Source: a bacterium (GTDB taxonomy: Bacteria > Patescibacteriota > Saccharimonadia > Saccharimonadales > Saccharimonadaceae). From it: a DNA stretch of 59,837 bases. Below are positions 57,752-59,837 of the stretch, piece after piece. Every line of letters begins with the position of its first letter. Within the stretch, counting starts at the first letter, position 1. The translations under genes were made by a program, and so were the position numbers. The notes under the pieces were generated by a model that was given only the letters and a program-made list of their open reading frames with translations, was not told where the DNA came from and did no database searches. The stretch covers positions 1 to 59,837 of the forward strand of contig DAIDKB010000010.1 in the NCBI GenBank assembly GCA_027451105.1, in the 5' to 3' direction.

Positions 57752-58000
57752 TCAATCGACGGGTACCTTCTTGTTCTCCTTGAGATCCTTGGGGTGTGTA
57801 AGTAGCCAAAAGCTCAGGAAGATGGCCGGCCCACCGGTCGCAATGCACACCAGGAACAGCCCGACTGTCACCAGGATGAAGTTACCAATCGACATCTTTT
57901 CCAAGATGCCGATGTGGTTCGCGTTCTTGACGACGACAAGCGTGACAAGGGCGATAACCGCCAGAATGACAGTCGTGGTCTTGACGGTCTTTCTGTCTGC
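57752..58000 (-). CDS. GC-rich small membrane protein (orphan)
   Basis: 82 residues with two hydrophobic segments (VILAVIALVTLVVV and FILVTVGLFLVCIATGGPAIFLSFWL) and a Lys-rich end. G/C-ending codons, as in the 35-39 kb island, between two ordinary-composition genes. ATG at 58000 with GGAGATGAG upstream; longer readings lack support. No family recognised. Confidence 0.68.
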   Translation of the reverse strand, partial: ADRKTVKTTTVILAVIALVTLVVVKNANHIGILEKMSIGNFILVTVGLFLVCIATGGPAIFLSFWLLTHPKDLKENKKVPVD

Positions 58001-58053
58001 CATGAATCTCATCTCCAATCGATGTCGAGAGGTGCGCCAACAGGCTGTACTTA

Positions 58054-58081
58054 ACAATAACACTATAATTCAAAATGTCAA
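58054..58081 (-). promoter_or_regulatory. Promoter of the GC-rich orphan gene
   Basis: On the minus strand TTGACA (58076-58081), a 16-nt spacer and TATTGT (58054-58059). The leader would be ~45 nt, unlike the leaderless neighbour alaS. Confidence 0.5.
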
Positions 58082-58121
58082 AGAGGTTTAAAAATCTGAA
58101 TAAGCTGGTACAATAACAGAG

Positions 58122-59837
58122 ATGAACGCTCAACAAATCCGCAATGCCTACCTAAAATTTTTTGAAGAACGCGGCCATGTCGCTGTAAAACGCGCCCCAC
58201 TCGTATTAAAAGACGACCCAACGACATTATTTACCGGTAGTGGCATGCAGCCAATGATTCCATTTTTATTGGGCCGGCCACACCCAGACGGCAGGCGTAT
58301 TACTGATTCACAGACCTGCTTGCGCGCTCAAGATATTGATGACATTGGCGACAATCGTCACACGACTTTCTTTGAAATGCTGGGTAACTGGAGCATGGGC
58401 GATTACTTTAAAAAGCAACAAATCGAATGGATGTTTGAGTTTTTGAGCGAAGTTGTTGGCCTTGATATGAGCAGACTTTACGTAACCTGTTACATTGGTG
58501 ATGCGCGCTACAATATTCCCAAAGATACCGAAGCCGCTGGCGTCTGGAAGAACTTGTTTGAGGCTGCTGGGCTAAGCGCCGGTGAGGCCGAAATTGGTTC
58601 AGAAGCTGACGGTTACAATCGCGGTATCAATGAGGGCGAGAGAATCTTTTATTACGATGGCAGCAAAAACTGGTGGAGTCGTAATGGCTCGCCCGAAACA
58701 ACGCCGGTCGGTGACCCCTGTGGTCCCGATAGTGAAATGTTTTATGATTTCGGTGGACATAATATACATAATGCCTGGGTAGACGGTTTAGTTGCTCGTA
58801 AGAGGGGCGATGAATCGGAAGAGACTATTCGTGAAGCTTATAAAAACTGTCATCCCAACTGTGATTGCGGTCGCTTTATGGAAATCGGTAACAACGTCTT
58901 TATGGCTTACAAAAAAGTTTCCGAAGGTGAGTTTGTGCCACTTGAAAAGCCCAACATTGACCACGGTTCAGGCCTGGAACGGATTGCCGCCGCCAAACTT
59001 GGTGACCCAGATGTCTTTAAAATCAGTTTGATGTGGCCAATTATTGCCAAACTCGAAGCTTTGAGCGGTAAAAAGTATGACAGCCACACCGAAAGTATGC
59101 GCGTGATTGCCGATCACCTGCGCGCTGCGACATTCCTGGCAGTTGATGGCTGTGTGCCAAGTAATAAAGAGCAAGGTTATGTGATGCGTCGCCTGATTCG
59201 CCGCGCACTTGTCAAAGCTTTTGATTTAGGAATAGAACAAAACTTTCTTGAAGAAGTTGTTCCGGTAATTGCCGATTTATATCATGATGATTTCCCGGAA
59301 GTTGCCGATAATAGGGACAACGTGATCGCTATTTTGGTTAAGGAAGAAAAAGCCTTTCGACAAACATTACGCAAAGGTCTTGGTGTTTTGAATAAGTTGG
59401 TCAATATTCCCAAAAAAGCTATTTATAACAATGGCAAATATTACGAAAAGCCAATCACTCAGCTAGAGGGACATAGTGAAGATTATGAAGGCCCTTTATT
59501 GACCGGTAGTGATCTATTTGCGCTTTATGATACACACGGCTTTCCAGTGGAATTGAGCGAGGAAGAGGCGTTTAAAATCGGAGTTCCAATGTCGTGGGAT
59601 GGGCTGTATTATTTTAATATTCTGATGGAAGAACAGCGCAACCGCTCGCGTACGGCTACAAAAGGTGAGTTTAAGGGCGGTTTGGGTGGTCAGGATGATA
59701 TTCACAAAAAATATCACACCGCTACCCATCTGCTGCAATCGGCTTTGCGTCAACTTTATGGCCCAGAACTTCGTCAACATGGCAGCAACATCAATGAAGA
59801 ACGCCTACGGTTTGACTTTAATCATGACGGTAAAATG
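58122..59837 (+). CDS. alaS: Alanyl-tRNA synthetase (5' part, runs off the window)
   Basis: The frame from the ATG at 58122 is open for 572 codons to the window end. LFTGSGMQPMIPFLLG and the class II motifs NRHTTFFEMLGNWSMGDYF and DHGSGLERIAAA form the aminoacylation domain; HTATHLLQSALRQL is the start of the editing domain metal site. CHPNCDCGRFMEIGNNVFM is the catalytic-core segment. TACAAT (58109-58114) lies 7 nt before the ATG. Many short ORFs in this stretch are shadows. Confidence 0.95.
   Translation, partial: MNAQQIRNAYLKFFEERGHVAVKRAPLVLKDDPTTLFTGSGMQPMIPFLLGRPHPDGRRITDSQTCLRAQDIDDIGDNRHTTFFEMLGNWSMGDYFKKQQIEWMFEFLSEVVGLDMSRLYVTCYIGDARYNIPKDTEAAGVWKNLFEAAGLSAGEAEIGSEADGYNRGINEGERIFYYDGSKNWWSRNGSPETTPVGDPCGPDSEMFYDFGGHNIHNAWVDGLVARKRGDESEETIREAYKNCHPNCDCGRFMEIGNNVFMAYKKVSEGEFVPLEKPNIDHGSGLERIAAAKLGDPDVFKISLMWPIIAKLEALSGKKYDSHTESMRVIADHLRAATFLAVDGCVPSNKEQGYVMRRLIRRALVKAFDLGIEQNFLEEVVPVIADLYHDDFPEVADNRDNVIAILVKEEKAFRQTLRKGLGVLNKLVNIPKKAIYNNGKYYEKPITQLEGHSEDYEGPLLTGSDLFALYDTHGFPVELSEEEAFKIGVPMSWDGLYYFNILMEEQRNRSRTATKGEFKGGLGGQDDIHKKYHTATHLLQSALRQLYGPELRQHGSNINEERLRFDFNHDGKM

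Noticed and set aside
58122-59837. Short ORFs within alaS
   Set aside because: The long open frame is clearly alanyl-tRNA synthetase; the others are shadows on both strands.
1-59837. rRNA genes, replication origin, insertion sequences
   Set aside because: I saw no rRNA sequence, DnaA-box cluster, transposase or integrase gene in the window.

Overview
The window looks like chromosomal DNA from a Candidate Phyla Radiation bacterium, most probably a Saccharibacteria (TM7) relative. This is inferred from the gene set, not from a marker search. Signs of it are small intergenic gaps, many start codons placed a few bases after a TATAAT-like box, MurT/GatD lipid II amidation genes, a YabE/RpfB-like gene next to rsmA, many type IV pilin-like proteins with large adhesive C-termini, a lower-glycolysis cluster, and no amino-acid or nucleotide biosynthesis genes apart from one-carbon enzymes. 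TGA is used as a normal stop (for example in the murT/gatD overlap), which argues against the code-25 CPR lineages.

Layout. 1-7.1 kb: acyltransferase-like membrane protein, peroxiredoxin, MurT/GatD, a membrane-anchored Clp-like AAA+ ATPase and TsaC/Sua5. 7.1-9 kb: tRNA-His, tRNA-Gly and tRNA-Arg(TCT), with HIT and cupin genes. 9.8-15.7 kb: G5/3D cell-wall protein, DHCR24-like flavoprotein, six-hairpin glycosidase-like protein and an ABC exporter. 15.7-18.6 kb: an HTH-MurA fusion divergent from glyA. 18.6-22.2 kb: a pilin cluster including a pseudopilin with phage-tail-fibre-like modules. 22.2-31.4 kb: MurB, tRNA-Arg(TCG), alkyladenine glycosylase, tRNA-Lys(CTT), DUF1653, a DUF1861-like protein, rhodanese, FolD, a CheY-like regulator, and an acyltransferase-like/cysteine-free ThiF pair. 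31.5-35.2 kb: histidine kinase and an LPHTG surface protein. 35.4-39.2 kb: a GC-rich island of four unrecognised genes with its own style of promoters, leaders and 3' stem-loops. 39.3-51.9 kb: tRNA-Glu, an interrupted pilin-RCC1 gene, methyltransferase, pyk-pgk-tpiA, UvrD, RpfB/YabE-like protein, rsmA, and a pilin with a formylglycine-enzyme/C-type-lectin-like domain. 51.9 kb to the end: metG, tatD, cysteine desulfurase-YdcF-mnmA, a further GC-rich orphan gene, and the 5' part of alaS.

The most unusual signal is a family of small structured elements behind three of the six tRNA genes (Gly, Arg-TCT, Lys-CTT). After the tRNA and its terminator come an inverted copy of that tRNA's own T-arm, a direct copy of the T-arm 5' half, a 73-102 nt hairpin-rich insert, and the T-arm 3' half plus acceptor end. 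At tRNA-Lys the second copy includes the terminator (63 identical bases). Two of the inserts share a hairpin core, and all three end in GTGACC. No described system known to me matches this.

Second themes are very widespread leaderless-type starts, a modular set of pilin adhesins (phage-tail module, RCC1 propeller, FGE/lectin fold) that suits an episymbiont attaching to host cells, and GC-rich cassettes that look foreign in composition and signals. All functional calls rest on reading the sequence; no database search was run.
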